Below, piece after piece: positions 10,592 to 24,037 of a stretch of 64,000 nucleotides of DNA (positions are counted from its first letter, which is position 1; every line of letters begins with the position of its first letter). The translations under genes and the position numbers were made by a program. Source of the stretch: Cladobotryum mycophilum. Taxonomy: Eukaryota; Ascomycota; Sordariomycetes; Hypocreales; Hypocreaceae. The stretch lies in assembly GCA_036429605.1 (NCBI GenBank), contig JAVFKD010000016.1, positions 186,001 through 250,000 on the forward strand. The letters run 5' to 3'. The notes beneath the pieces are model-generated. The model saw nothing but the letters and a program-made list of their open reading frames with translations, was not told where the DNA came from and searched no databases.

Positions 10592-12552
10592 GGCTTTTCT
10601 GACAGTTTGATGATGTTGTTGAAGAGGTTTTGGCCGTGGGTTGAGTTGGTGGACAATGATGGGACTGGTAGGTGATGGAAGGGTATAAGCTGATATGATG
10701 AACAGGTATAAAGGCTTCTCAGGGGTTGTGGACGATGGAAGTCGATGACTTGGATGATTTTTTCGGCTTTGCATTGATGTTTTCTGATGAAAATCAAAAA
10801 GCGATGTTGAAGGGGAGAGTGAGAGAGACGAGAGTAGTTGGGGGAGCTGGGCTTTATACCCCGGGGGGACTCGAGGAGGGAACCCCTCGGTCCCAGCCAA
10901 TCAGCGTGTCACCTGCTCGGCGCTACTACTCTCTATCTCTATCTCATCCTTCTGACCTCTCCCCCCACCGTCTTCCTTGACACATCAAATCATCCTCATC
11001 ATCATCAATCACTATACTGGCGTTTGGACTCGACATCATTGTGTTCGTCGTCGGTACCCCTTGTCCTGTCTCCTGAAAGCACTTATATCACTTGGGTCAA
11101 TCCTTTTGTCCCGGATCACCCCCAAGTCATCCATAGCATGTTCATCAAGCGATGGGTCGAGCTATGCTGCCTTTCTTTCTGTTATTGATGTTTATTTATG
11201 AGGGACATCATGAACCGAGTCCATGCATGTCATTTTTGGAACATTATAATGTCTGGCGGGTCGTTGTTGTGCTGGCCAATATGTGCCGTACTCGCCGTCT
11301 TGGTGCAGATCACAGGTGGGAGGCTTCAGTGCCTACACCACTACACATGCATGGGACTACCCAATTTCTTGTCATCACCTTGTTCACTCTCACGCTGGGT
11401 ATCAGCCCAATTATGGCTGTGACCTTGCCAGCGTTGACTGCAACATGAACTCCATGTGAGAATGTGTGGTGGGCTGGAAGGCCATATGAGTATTTGAAAC
11501 GATTCCTTGGCAAGTTTGTGCTGCAGTTGCGGGGCTCTTCACTGCCACAACGAATAGGACCTACCGTTGCAGTCATGCAACCGGTCATCTTCGTTTTACG
11601 GGTCCAAGTAGGACGTCTCCAATCTCTGCCTTTCAACATGCTGTGATGTAACCCTTGCTTCGTCTGCCTTCACTGTCGTCTTTTTCTTCCTGAATTTGAG
11701 GTAGTGCTTTGGGTCCCTGATATCAATGCGTCCTGTTATCTTGGGTTGGCGTGTTCACGTTGTTCCAACCGATGAATATAGCAATCTTATTACACAAGAT
11801 CAAGTTCGATGGTCACCGCTTCTTGACTTTTATAAATACAAGGCTATTTTTCTGTTGCATGACACTGCACATCTAATTAGCTCAGCATTCCTATCATAAG
11901 AATAAAAAAAGGCATTGCTATATGCCGCCGCTATCCCAAGTGCTAGGGCAATTTATACCAATCCTTCCTGTGAACCACGAGTGTCTTCCATTATCATGAT
12001 ATAAGATGTCGGAATGGGGTGGGAAACGTTTGCAGGAAAGACAAGGGGGGGGACTTTGGGGTTGTCGGTTACTAGGAATATTCAGTGTCATTTAGATGAT
12101 TATTAAAAAAGTTTGAGGGTATCAAGCAGGCTGCATCTGATTCAAGGCCTCCGACTTGGAGCATGGTTGTTTTTACGAGGGGTTCTTATTTTTATTTTTA
12201 TTTTATTTGGGAAAAAGAAAAAGAATTCTTGGGTTTCAATTACGCAATGCATGAAAAGAATTCGTAAGATTTAAATTCTGGATAATCGTGGTCTGACGCT
12301 GGTCGTTGGGAGTCCTACGGTCCTCGTACTGGTAGGATCCAGCATAGGACTCAGCCGGGAATCTGCCCTCCGTCCACAGTAAGTTAATTTTAATGGTGCG
12401 GTCAACGCGCTGGAACGCGCCACGAGCCACCTTAGACTTGATACTCCAACACTCTTTTCCCCAACACATTACGCAACTACATGTGGATTCCAAGACGCGC
12501 ATTACAAAATTTTGTGTCTAATCATCGTTTTATTACTTACAATCCGGCGAAG
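10592..12552. other. Intergenic, about 2 kb
   Basis: Probable 5' leader and promoter of the minus-strand hypothetical gene at its left end, then about 1.6 kb with no convincing gene. It includes a G8 run near 12045-12052 and an A/T-rich stretch near 12185-12225. Confidence 0.5.
10853..10858 (-). promoter_or_regulatory. TATAAA box of hypothetical gene
   Basis: TATAAA on the minus strand, about 262 bp upstream of ATG 10591, in a good position for a leader of roughly 230 nt. Confidence 0.4.
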
Positions 12553-13798
12553 ATGCCACCTAGAAAGCGTGCAGCTGAGGATGCAGCAGAGCCTGTCGCC
12601 AAGCGGCGATCAACTCGTCAAGCGGCTGCGGCTGTGGCTGCGACTGCAACTACATCAGTAGTAGAGACAGAAAAGGAGAAAAAGAAGCCTACACAGACTC
12701 TAGATACAGTGCAACCCAAGAAGGGAGCTGCAAAAAAGGGAACTGTCAAGGTAGCTAAGGAGAAGAAAAGTGAGGAGGAGGCAAAACCTATCAAACTGGC
12801 GTCCAAAAAGACTGCTCCCAAGGATGATGAGAAGAAAAAGGCCAAGCCCGCCGTGAAACGTGGTACCAAGTCAAGAGCAAAGGATGAAGAGGAGGAGGAA
12901 GTTCCGGACGCGTCGGAAGAAGTAAAGCCAAAGTCAAGCAAAGACAAGAAAGCCTCCTCTTCCTCGACGGGCTCGAGAGCGGCCTCTGAAGATCCGGACG
13001 TGGACTCGATCCCAACTACGAACCCGGAAGCGCCGAGGCATGATGGCGAGTGGTACTGGCTCATGAAGGCAGAGCCAGAGACTCGATATGAGAATGGGAT
13101 TGACGTCAGGTTCTCGATTGATGACTTGCGCGCAAAGGAAAAGCCCGAGGGGTGGGATGGTAAGTCTGATGAGGTCACTTTGAAGCTGTGAATGGTGCTG
13201 ACTTTGAGCTGGGTAGGAATCAGGGCGTATGCGGCGCGGAATAACATGAGGAATATGAATGCTGGTGACAAGGCATTCTTCTACCACTCGAATTGCAAGG
13301 AGCCTGGCATTGCGGGTATCATGGAGATTGTCAAGGAATTCTCAGAAGACAGTAGGTTCCCCCCACTCCTTTTCTTTTTCTTATTCTCCTTTTTACGGAG
13401 ATGATGAAGCCATCAAGCTGAGCCACAGAACGTGGAGGCGTTGCACATTGGCCACCAGTTTCATCCCATCTTGACGCTCAATTTGCTAACATCATAATTC
13501 AGAAAGCGCCCGCCGTCCGGGTACTCCGTACTACGACCCGCAGTCCACGAGGGAAAACCCGCGGTGGAGCCTCGTGCACGTGGAGTTCCGCAAGAAGTTT
13601 GCCGTGCCCATCACCCTCAAGGAGCTGCGCGAGCTGGGGAAATCTGGCGGCCCGCTGGAGAGCATGCAGATGCTGAAGCAGAGCCGGCTGAGCGTCACGC
13701 GCGTGAGCGGGGACGAGTGGGAGGCTCTGTGCGAGATTGCGGATGAGAAGGCTAAAGAGGCTGGCGTTGAGCATGTGGTTACGAAACTGACAAAGTAA
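12553..13798 (+). CDS. EVE-domain protein (THYN1-like) with Lys-rich N-terminus
   Basis: Three exons: 12553-13159, 13217-13351 and 13503-13798, with introns of 57 nt (GTAAGT, branch GCTGAC) and 151 nt (GTAGGT); 345 residues. Residues 1-160 are Lys/Ala/Glu-rich and low-complexity, with an early PPRKRAAED segment and a KRRSTR patch that fit nuclear localisation and DNA or RNA contact. The EVE domain starts at GEWYWLMKAEPE and continues with the GIRAYAARNNMR block, GDKAFFYHSNCKEPGIAGI, YYDPQSTRENPRW and SRLSVTRVS. EVE is a PUA-related fold that binds modified bases. The fungal function is not established. No direct link to the downstream PKS. Frame intact. Confidence 0.92.
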
Positions 13799-15292
13799 TC
13801 GGGGGCAAGGGAAGATGTAATTTTAATGATGGAGAGGTTGGAAGTTTGGTGCGAGTTGCAAGATGGTGATGTGGTGGACGCTTCCAACAACTCTGCAAGC
13901 GAACCGCTCAACGCAACATTGGTGAGCGTGTGTCTTCCAGATATGTAATAATATGATCAATCGTACATGTCAAATGATATGTCACGAAATTAAGCAAGGC
14001 TGCCAGAGCGAATGTTATGCCATGACGGTGTCCTTGGTGAGGGGGAAACGTGAGAGGGACGCGATCCTATTTGCTGAGCAGAGTTCCTCCGAGACTCTTG
14101 GCTCTTGGCCACTCAGATCTGTACTATCTGGGCGTCGTCCCGCGGCATCCGCCTGAAATATTCACACTTAGGCCAAGTGATTGTGCACTTGTAGTAGCAT
14201 CACGACTTACGTCAGTTCTAATCAGACCATCTCCAAGGTATGACGCATCTCCGCTGCGGGGAACTAGGTTAACCAAGCAAGGAGAACGCCATGTAACATA
14301 CCTAATAACTACAACCGTCCAAGGCGTCGAAAGAGGTTTCACCTGAACACGCACACTAAAATCATCTACAATTGATGTTAAGAAGCCTCTCCTGCGCCTC
14401 ATTTGCTACTCCTTTGCCTTGGAGAGCTAGAAGGCAATGTAACTAACCAAAAAAAAAAAAGCTCAAAGGGCGTGGGATATAACCCTTGTCTGCAGTATGC
14501 ATCTCTGGTACATTGTCTCGGCATACGCTGTCTTTATATGATGTATCGTATTTGCAAAGAAAAATAAGGCAAAGGTTTAAAAGCGTCCAGTTTGTTAGTT
14601 GCTGTCCTCTGCAGAATATCTGTGCTAAACGTGTGGGCAAACAGTTCAAGAGTAGTAGTAGAATTTTGTTATCCCTGTGGTAGGTATTGACGTACCTGAT
14701 AACCAAGGGAAGTAAGAGGAAAAGAGTTAGTCCCAGACTACGAGGTTACTCACTTACTCAGATTCCATATTGATCTTCACTCAAGTCACGTTTAGCTATC
14801 CATGGACATGCTTCATTCTCATCTTTAGTTCAACAGTTCTCATATTAGCGTCAACGACTAGCTGGAGCTATTGTCAACATTACAACATTGACTGCAGATA
14901 TGGCGTCCTCGTCTTGAGGTCTAGGCGCGGGCCGTCAACCGGTGCCACCTTCTTCGCGCTTGGAGTCCCCTCTAGTCTCATCGAGTCCCATTTTGACACG
15001 TCATTGGGGAATCTCTGGGGTTCATTATACAGACATGACTATCTATTTGGGTATATATATGCCCACTGATCTGTTCCAAGCTTCACCCTTGGGGCTATTC
15101 GTCCACTGTTGATCTGCCAGAAACGTCAAGCCCAGGATTCACATCAAGGCTTTCCCTTGACTTGCTTTCGAAATCTTCGTCTCTCAGCTGTAATTTCGCC
15201 TTTACCCGTATTCTCATTCTCCTTAAACGGGCAGCCCAAAAGAAAAGAAAAAAAGGGGGGGTAAAAGAAAGAGAAACCCAAGAACGGCAAAT
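13799..15292. other. Intergenic upstream of the PKS
   Basis: 1.5 kb, including the PKS promoter. An A12 run lies at about 14449-14460 and a G7 run at 15255-15261. Open frames are short and motif-free; no tailoring gene or regulator is seen on the upstream side of the PKS. Confidence 0.5.
15052..15060 (+). promoter_or_regulatory. TATA-like run of the PKS gene
   Basis: TATATATAT about 235 bp upstream of the PKS start codon at 15293, followed by an untranslated pyrimidine/purine-mixed leader. Confidence 0.4.
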
Positions 15293-18200
15293 ATGCCAGC
15301 CTACCAAGGTTCGTCGGTGCCGGTCGGGGAGGTAAGAAATTTGCAGATATCATAATATGTCTTGATAATGCCCAACTAATACGTCATAGCGTGATCAAAT
15401 CTCGCCTGACACATTCAAGCCAATCGCGATATGTGGCATGGCTCTGAGGTTGCCGGGTGGCATCTCAAACCCATCCCAATTCTGGGATTTCCTCCTTACC
15501 AAGGGGGATGCCAGATCCCGAGTGCCTGAAAGTCGGTACAGGGTTTCGAGTTACTATTCGGAAACTGAGCGCCATGGTACCTTGAAGACACAATATGGGT
15601 ACTTCCTCGATGAATCCATTGATCTCGGATCACTCGACACCAGCTTCTTCAGCTTCACCAAGTCTGAGCTCGAGTTCATTGACCCCCAACAACGTCAGAT
15701 TCTCGAAGTAGTTCGTGAGTGCTTCGAAAGTGCTGGCGAGACAGATTATCGTGGAAAGCAAATCGGTTGTTATGTCGGCTCGTTTGGTGAGGACTGGATT
15801 GAGAATTTATATCACGAGCTCCAAATGTACGGCAAATACCCATTGATGATTGGCATGGATTTCTCATTGCCGAACCGGATATCCTTCGAATATGATCTCC
15901 GTGGGCCTAGTTTGAGCGTCCGAACAGCATGCTCCTCGACGCTTAGCGCCCTGCACGAAGCGTGCCTTGCGCTTGAAAGAGGTGAATGTTCGGCTGCGGT
16001 CGTTGCGGGTTGCAACATAACAACATCACCGACAATGACTCTCATCATGTCAGTAACGGGAGTCCTCTCATCGGACGGCAACTGCAAATCTTTTGATGCG
16101 GACGCGGACGGCTATGGCCGAGGCGAAGCCATCAATGCCATCTATATCAAGCTCTTGGAGGATGCGGTCCGCGACGGCAACCCTATTCGTGCTGTGATCA
16201 GAGGTACTGCAATAAACAGCGATGGGAAGACCTCTGGGTTTCATGCCCCCAGTGTGAGCGCTCATGAAAGCCTGATACGGAAGGCATATCTAGCTGCTGG
16301 CATCGACGATCTCACTCAAACCGCATTTGTCGAGTGTCACAGTACGGGAACCAGTGTCGGTGATCCTCTCGAAGCAAACGCCGTTGCCAACGCGTTTGGG
16401 GACAAGGGACTGTACATTGGGTCGGTCAAACCCAATGTCGGGCACTCTGGGGGGCATCTGGCCTCACATCGTTGATCAAGACTGTCTTGGCCCTTGAGCA
16501 TAAAACCATCCCCCCAAACATAAAGTTCAACAAACCAAACCCCAAAATCCCATTCGAGTCCAAGAATCTCAAGGTCCCCATTGAGCCGACGCAGTGGCCC
16601 CAGGATCGCGCTCTGAGGGCCAGTGTGAACTCGTTTGGCATGGGAGGGGCAAACGCCCATGTAATTCTTGAGTCTGCTGAGAATTTCGTTCTGCCAAGCT
16701 CCCCCAGACGGAGAAGGGTGATCAAATTTCGCATTTGCTAGTATTTTCGGCAAACACAGTTGATTCTCTGAAACGCACGGTGAACAAGCATCACGAATAC
16801 TTACATGATCATCATTTCAGTGCCCTAGAAGATCTTGCCTACACTTTGGGGGTAAGACGGGAGCATCTTCCTTTCCGTGCTGCGTCAGTAGTCAATGGGC
16901 AGCAGTCGATAATCACAACTTCATTTGTGAAGGCGCCCCAGTCGCCCCCAAACATCGCCTTTGTGTTCACCGGCCAGGGCGCACAGTGGCCACGCATGGG
17001 GGTGCAACTGTACGAATCGTACGCAGTGTTTAGGAGGTCGATTATGAGCTTGGATGAGGTTTTGCAGAAGCTCCCCGACGCCCCCGACTGGCTAATCAGA
17101 GATGAGATGATGAAAGACGAAGAGCAGAGTAACCTTCATAAAGCATCTTATACTCAACCTATCTGCACAGCAATCCAGATTGCCCTTGTGGACCTGCTCC
17201 GTACGATCAACATCACTCCCTCTGCAGTCATCGGCCACTCATCCGGGGAGCTCGCGGCAGCGTATGCAGCAGATAGGCTGTCGTCGAGTCATGCCATTAT
17301 TTCTGCCTTCTACCGTGGTGTAGTCTCTGAGAACGTCATACAGCTCGGAGGGATGGCGGCTATTGGGCTTTCCAAGGGCGAAGTCGATCAATTCCTCACT
17401 TCCGGGGTTGTCGTGGCTTGTGAGAACTCGCAGTCTAGTGTTACCATTTCAGGGGATCAGAAAAAATTAGAAGAGGTAATGCAGGCGATTTCTGCCTCAC
17501 ATCCCGAAGTTTTGGTTCGGCGAGTAAAGGTAGATGTTGCATACCATTCGCATCACATGAGGGACATAGGAGAGACCTACCGCTCACTCCTAGACCGCCA
17601 ATTTTTCGATGGCACTTGTTCCAATTCAAGCTCAGCTCACTTTTTCTCAAGTGTTTCGGGGTTAAAATTAGACGAGAGTGATCAAGTCGACTCACGATAC
17701 TGGCAGTCGAACCTAGAGTCTCCTGTCCTCTTTCACACAGCTCTCAAGGAGCTGATGGCCTATCATAAGAACAAGCAGCTTGTATTTTTGGAAGTTGGGC
17801 CGCATTCTGCCCTCTCTGGCCCAGTTCGCCAGGCAATTGATCAGGCGTCTCGGGGTGATCAATATGTTTCATGTCTCATGCGGCACAAGGCCTGCTCGGA
17901 GTCATTCCTCTCAGCCGTTGGAAAGCTATACTGTCTAGACGTTCCTATTGACTTTGATACCCTCACGAACGCACAACATAATGCCAGAGTGCTGACGGAC
18001 CTACCTACGTATTGCTGGGATCATAGCCATTCAATCTTGTACGAGCCTCGTCTCAATAAGGAATGGCGATGGACTAAATATCCAAAGCATCAACTTCTCG
18101 GTATTCGATCAGCTGAAAGCACAGATAATGAGCCCAGTTGGAGGAACGTGTTGCTGCTGGAGCATGTTCCGTGGCTTCAAGACCACAAAGTTGGTGGTTC

Positions 18201-21200
18201 CATTATATTCCCTGCGGCAGCCTACATCCTCATGATTGGCGAAGCACTCAATCAAATCAACTCAGCTCATGGTGGCTTCCGCATCCGCAATATGGTGCTG
18301 AGCACGGCTATGGTTCTAACTGATTCAAAGACTACGGAGATTATAACATCATTACGAAAAGACGTTCGGGGTGACTGGTACGACTTCAAAGTTGGCTCAC
18401 ATAATGGGGCTGGTTGGATCGACCATTGCCATGGACAAGCCCGGTGGGGTAATCCTGGGCATGGGGCTCAGCATATAGATGGGAACACAATATCTCGCCC
18501 TATCGGCATTTCCAGTTGGTATGAGACATTGAGAAGAGAGGGACTTGATTTCGGCCCTGCATTTCGGTGTGTTAGTGATCTCAGTTGTTCCACCACCCAG
18601 CACATTTCCACCGCAAAGGTTGGCAGCACGGTTCATGAGGCCGCATACTACTACACAATACATCCCACTAGATTGGATGGGGTCTTTCAAACTGTTTTGG
18701 CTGCAATCTATAAAGGCCTTGATTGGGCTGTTGATCAGCTCTATGTCCCAGTGAGCATTGCCGAAATTGATATTTGCGAGTGCACTTCGGATATGAACAC
18801 CAAGGTTTGGGTCCGTTCATCAAACAAGGACAGGGTAACTCTAGACGGAGAGGCCATTGGACCTGACGGTAACGTGGTAGTGAGAGTAAGAGACGCAACC
18901 GTACGCCCCATCATATCTAGCCAAACCGCACAGCGTGAACAGAAACCTCGAAACTTGGCGAGGCTAAACTGGGCGCCTGATATCCGATTTCTACGTCTTG
19001 CGGACCTTATAACATCAGCACCCAATCGGAAAGAACATACAGAACTCCTGAATCAATTAACTTCATTGTGCGTTGATCAAGCCCTTTGTCGCCTGAGGGA
19101 ACGGGGAGTGTCTTCAAAAACCCCACATCTTCAGAAATACCATCGCTGGCTTGAAAAACAGCCTCCACCTACTTACAGATCAACTATTGAATCTGTTCTT
19201 ACAAAGGTTTCGGCCACGCCTGTTGCATCGTGTGCCACCGCTGTGGTGAAGGTTCTGGAAAACATTGTGCCCATATGCCGGGGCGAAATTGAGCCTCTTC
19301 AAGTGCTCATGGAGGATGATACCCTGCTCCGGCTGTACAACTATATGGGTCTTTCCGATCGTGCTCAGTTATTCAGATCAATCGGGCATGGCAACCCAAG
19401 ACAGCGTATTCTGGAGATTGGGGCAGGGACAGGAGGAACAACAGCCAGACTCATTCAAGACACAAGGTACTCCTCATACACATTCACAGATATATCTTCT
19501 GGGTTTTTTCCAGCAGCAAAGGAACGCTTCAAAAATTTCCAACATTTAAACTTCAAAACACTCGACATCACAAAAGATCCGTTGAGTCAGGGATTTGAAG
19601 CAGGGTCGTTTGACCTGATAGTGGCGGCAAATGTGTTGCATGCTACGCCAAATCTGCATGAGACACTTGCGAATGTGAGGAGGCTACTCCATCCACGAGG
19701 TAAGCTGTTTCTGGAGGAACTGTGCACAGAATCCAAGTTTGCCAATTTCATCTGTGGAACACTTCCTGGGTGGTGGGCGGGCGAGGCAGACGGCAGACCA
19801 GATGAGCCTTACGTATCCCCTGAGCGATGGGAGCAAGAATTGAAAGATTCGGGGTTCAATGGTCTGGATGGCCTGGCGTATGATGCGCCGCCTCCATATC
19901 ATCTGAGCGCATACATGCTTGCTAGTCCGCATGTGCCTGAATTGACCCCCAAGAAGCGTGTCACCCTGTTATGTGATACAGCTTCTGCGCACACCGCAGA
20001 GCAGTTTCAGCAGGTATTGTTATCTAGAGGATATAACGTCGGGATTCATGGCCTTGATCATCATTTCCAGATGGGACAGCCCGTAATAGTTCTTGTCGAT
20101 ACTGTGTCCCCTTTTTTCGACGACCTAGACACCACTAAGCTATCGGCTTTTCAGTCATTTCTGAGTCAGCTTGAGGAGTCACATTCTCGGGCTTTTTGGG
20201 TTACCCGGTCATGCCAGCTGAATTGTGATGATCCACGCTTCTCTTCTGCGCTCGGGGTTGCGAGAACCATCCGCTCAGAATATGGCATAAAATTTGGAAC
20301 ATGTGAGGTAGACTTGATCAATGATGCAAACATCAGCCTTGTCATTGATGTGTTCGAAAGGTTTGACGGTCCCATCAACGAAGAAGTCATGATACCAGAA
20401 CAGGAATATGCCATTGTTGACAACGTGGTTCAAATTGGAAGGATATTACCATTCTCCCCCGCCGAAGAGCTGAGCTTACTCGGAAAATTAGATTGGAAAG
20501 ATGGTGACCCTGTGTTGAAGCTTGATATCGATACATCTGGTCTCCTCGGCTCTTTCGTGTGGAAAGTGGATGCTGAACAACAGGTGCTGGGGGACAACGA
20601 GGTAGAGATTGAAGTGCATAGTGCCGGCCTAAATTTCGCGGTATGACCATGATACCATCTAGTGGAGAATAGAGAACTGACGTGATAATAGGATGTACTC
20701 ATCGCCTTGAGAACCATAGAGCCTCTAGACAACAGACTCGGCCTTGAAGCATCTGGTATCGTGCGTAGAGCTGGCTCAGCCGTTCGAGGTCTATGTTCTG
20801 GCGACCGAGTCTTTTCAATCGGCCCGGGATCCTTTGCTACATCCATAATTGTGTCTGCTGAATTATGCGTCAAAATTCCAGATGGACTCTCACTAGGAGA
20901 TGCTTCAGCCTTGCCGGTGGTGTTTTCAACGGTTATTCGTTCCTTGATGGATCTCGGACGGTTGGAAAAGGCACAGGTTCGTATACCAAACTTGAACTGG
21001 AAATAGGAAGAGATGCTGACGCCGTTTCCAGACAATCCTTATTCACTCTGCTTGTGGAGGAATCGGACTTGCTGCCATTCAGATAGCTCAGATGATCGGA
21101 GCGACCATCTACGCAACGGTAGGTAATGGAGAGAAAGTCGAGCACTTGATCAAAACGTATGGTATCCCACGGGACCATATATTCAGCTCTCGCGACTCCT

Positions 21201-22885
21201 CATTTCTCGCGGGAATCATGACTGCAACCAATGGACGAGGTGTTGATCTGGTGCTGAACTCGCTTGCTGGGGATTTATTCCACGTCTCGTGTCAATGCGT
21301 CACGGATTATGGCACGATGATCAACCTCACCAAGCGAGATAGACTAGAAGGCGGAAATTTGCCCTTGAAATACCTCAAATCAAACACTTCGTACCATGCT
21401 GTCGACCTGGCCGACTTGATTCAAGTCAAACCCAAAGAGCAAGAACGGTACGTGCAAGCCCTAGAATACTACCTTGACAAACACATCTTGTTAACTTGAA
21501 ACCCTAGACTGCTTCTAACCATTGTTAAGCTCTACGAGCAAGGTCATATTAAGGCTATAGTCCCTGTATACACCTTTCCAGCAAATGCCGTAAAGGATTG
21601 CTTTAGATATATGCAAGCTGGTCAACACATGGGGAAGCTCACAGTCCTTATGGATCAACAGAAGAAAGACTTTAGCCCAAGGTTTCCCAGTAAAACTGTG
21701 GCTTTCCAGAGAGACGCTTCCTACCTGCTCGTGGGGGGCCTTGGTGGTCTTGGTGGTGGGCTGGCGAGATGGATGGCTGAACATGGTGCTCGACACTTGA
21801 TCATTTTGTCCCGAGGCGCTGGCGAAACTGACTCTGACAAAATGCTCTTCTCCGAACTGGAAAGCCAGGGATGTTCTGTCACAGCAGTCAAGGGGAGCGT
21901 CGGCGAAATGTCCGATGTCGAAAGAGCCATTTCGTTGGCAACGGCAACAGCGCCGCTCAAGGGAGTTTTTAACCTGGCCATGGTTCTCAGGGATAGCTCT
22001 CTCTTGAACATGTCCTTGGACGACTGGAATGCTGCTACTGTCCCAAAAGTGCAAGGGGCTTGGAACTTACACCAGGCTACGCTGAAACACGACCTTGACT
22101 TTTTCGTCCTTTTCAGTTCCATGTGCGGCATCGTCGGCATGCCTGGACAGGCCAACTACGCTGCTGCCAATACCTTTACGGATGCCTTTGTTCAATATCG
22201 TCAACGGTCCAAACTCCCCGCCTCTGTCATTGACGTCGGTGCGGTTGAGGGCATCGGTTTCATTGCGGAGAATCCGCAAGTTTTGCAACGGTCGAAATGG
22301 ATAAATCACTTTTCCATGAGCCAGAAAGAGCTGTTTGAGGCCGTCACCATCACCATATTCACTGGTCTGCCACAACAAGAGCAAGCCGGTTTTGGTTACG
22401 TGAACTCATCACAGATCATGTCAGGGTTTAGAAGCGGCCCCGGCTCCAGGGCACCCAATACCAATATGTACGCTTTCGATCGTCGCTTTGATGCCTCTCA
22501 CTCGGACGACGTTGCCGAAAATACAGATGTCGACAAATCCGCGTCCATGGATAAGTTGGCGCAGTTCTTGAAGTCAGCGGCCACAGACCGGGCAGTTCTC
22601 TCTCAGTCATCTGCTAGTGATTTCGTCGCCCTGGAGATTGCCAAATGGGTCTTTGACCTACTAATGAAACCGGTTGAAGATGAGTCCGAGATCGACGTTT
22701 CACGCTCGCTGTACGATGTCGGCCTCGATAGCCTTTCTGCGGTCGAAGTGCGCTCCTGGTGGAAGAAAACATTCGGATTAGAGATTGGGGTGCTCGAGAT
22801 TATGTCCTTTCCAAGTTTCTCAGCACTTGGTCAATATGCAGTTGAAGGACTGACGAGGAGATTTTGGCCAGAAGAGTCGGAATAA
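15293..22885 (+). CDS. Highly reducing type I polyketide synthase (KS-AT-DH-MT-ER-KR-ACP), frame broken at two sites
   Basis: Five exons: 15293-15331, 15390-20640, 20692-20976, 21032-21447 and 21508-22885, with introns of 58, 51, 55 and 60 nt; about 2456 residues once two single bases are allowed. KS: active Cys in RTACSSTL (residue about 194), His in [12 protein letters not shown] and KPNVGHS. AT: GHSSGE Ser at about 631. [12 protein letters not shown] (His about 946) and the Asp in RLDGVFQ (about 1110). C-methyltransferase: [11 protein letters not shown] (about 1355). [19 protein letters not shown] site. [10 protein letters not shown] (about 2073) and catalytic Tyr in GQANYAAAN (about 2215). 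ACP: GLDSLS (Ser about 2406). All catalytic residues are present. No thioesterase, so release must be in trans. Breaks at a G6 run (16449-16454, inside GHSGGASGL of KS) and a C5 run (16701-16705, KS-AT linker) each need one extra base. Predicted product: a reduced, methylated chain; identity unknown. Confidence 0.95.
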
Positions 22886-23963
22886 GGAGCGAAAGACGTT
22901 GTTTTAGTTTAGTTTATAAACGACTTGGACATGAACTTCATGTTCCATCAGATAGATGAACAGAAGGAAAACAAAAAAGACTATACGCCAATAAGATCTT
23001 ATATGAAACCCCGTAGGAACGTCGGGTCAGTGTTACGCAGGCAGTGGAAGCGAGTGGAAAGCTGAGCATGGGACTACAAAACTGACAGAGCAAAACAGAG
23101 ATGAGAGCTGTGATTTAGTAGAAGACGGGAATAAGTCAATACGAATGATAGGTGGTAGGAGATATCTTGCACAATAGCTTTTTGACACTGACGGTCTGTG
23201 AGGGAGAGGAGAAGCATGAGCAGCAATCCTGTTTGTTCGCCTATCAAGTGGCCTGGAGTAGAGGAAGCAAGTTTTAGAACAGCGAATCAACCGTAACGTT
23301 GTCATCATGGGGAAGGTTGAACAGAAAACACACGCAGTCTACTTCAACCGGGGGCTCCGCGACTCTTCGCTCCTCACCGCCTGGGCGTATAAGACGAGCC
23401 GTAGGTCATTGGCCTTGTACACGTGGATTTGGGCAGATCATATCGTCCTCTATTATAGGGAGCAGTATCACCAAATGTCCCCGGTTCGGGCCGGAAATGA
23501 ACATCTTTGGAGGTGTCACTGGCTGCCATTCCGATGACGTGGACGCCATCTCCGACTGAGATGAGATGCCGTACAGAGAGAACCCTGGAGAAGTTCGTGG
23601 AAGACCCTGCTTGAGTAAATTCGGGGTCCCAAGGTGTACCATGAGTCTGGAAGAACCCTGACTTTGTACTCTCAGGGTCTATTCTAGGCTGCCAGGTACG
23701 ACAGGTGGAATGTGTTGTGTGTCATGGTCTAAGGCGAAGACGTTGATAGCCATCTTGGTCACGGCAGGATGTTGCGAAGTATGACGAAGAGTGGCAAAGG
23801 CTCATCAAGACACACTGCTCTCATACGCTCTCATAGGGGAGTGAATGAGTGGTGATGAATGAGAAAAGAGGAGAAAGCAGACGGGAGAATAAAGTTGAGG
23901 GCAAAGAGATATAAAAATATATATATATATATATAAAAATCTCCAAAAAGAATCTCATATGAA
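22886..23963. other. Intergenic 3' of the PKS
   Basis: 1.08 kb. A short AT dinucleotide repeat lies at about 23917-23934. A 76-codon plus-strand frame at 23307 has no recognisable feature. No PKS accessory gene is seen here. Confidence 0.5.
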
Positions 23964-24037
23964 CTCCCCCAGGAAGGCTCGAACTTCCAACCTCCTGATT
24001 AACAGTCAGACGCGCTAGCCAATTGCGCCATGGAGGA
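23964..24037 (-). tRNA. tRNA-Asn (GTT)
   Basis: 74-nt cloverleaf on the minus strand. The acceptor stem TCCTCCA pairs with TGGGGGA (one G-T), the D stem is GCGC/GCGC, and the anticodon stem TCTGA/TCAGG carries the loop CTGTTAA (anticodon GTT, Asn). The T arm is GGAAG-TTCGAGC-CTTCC. No intron, and the 3' CCA is not encoded, as usual in eukaryotes. Confidence 0.93.

Noticed and set aside
10592..10900. N-terminal extension of the hypothetical Cys-cluster protein
   Set aside because: Same reason: a TATAAA box at 10853-10858 lies inside it.
23307..23537. Small 76-residue protein downstream of the PKS
   Set aside because: No motif, signal peptide, promoter or homologue that I recognise; composition is compatible with chance.
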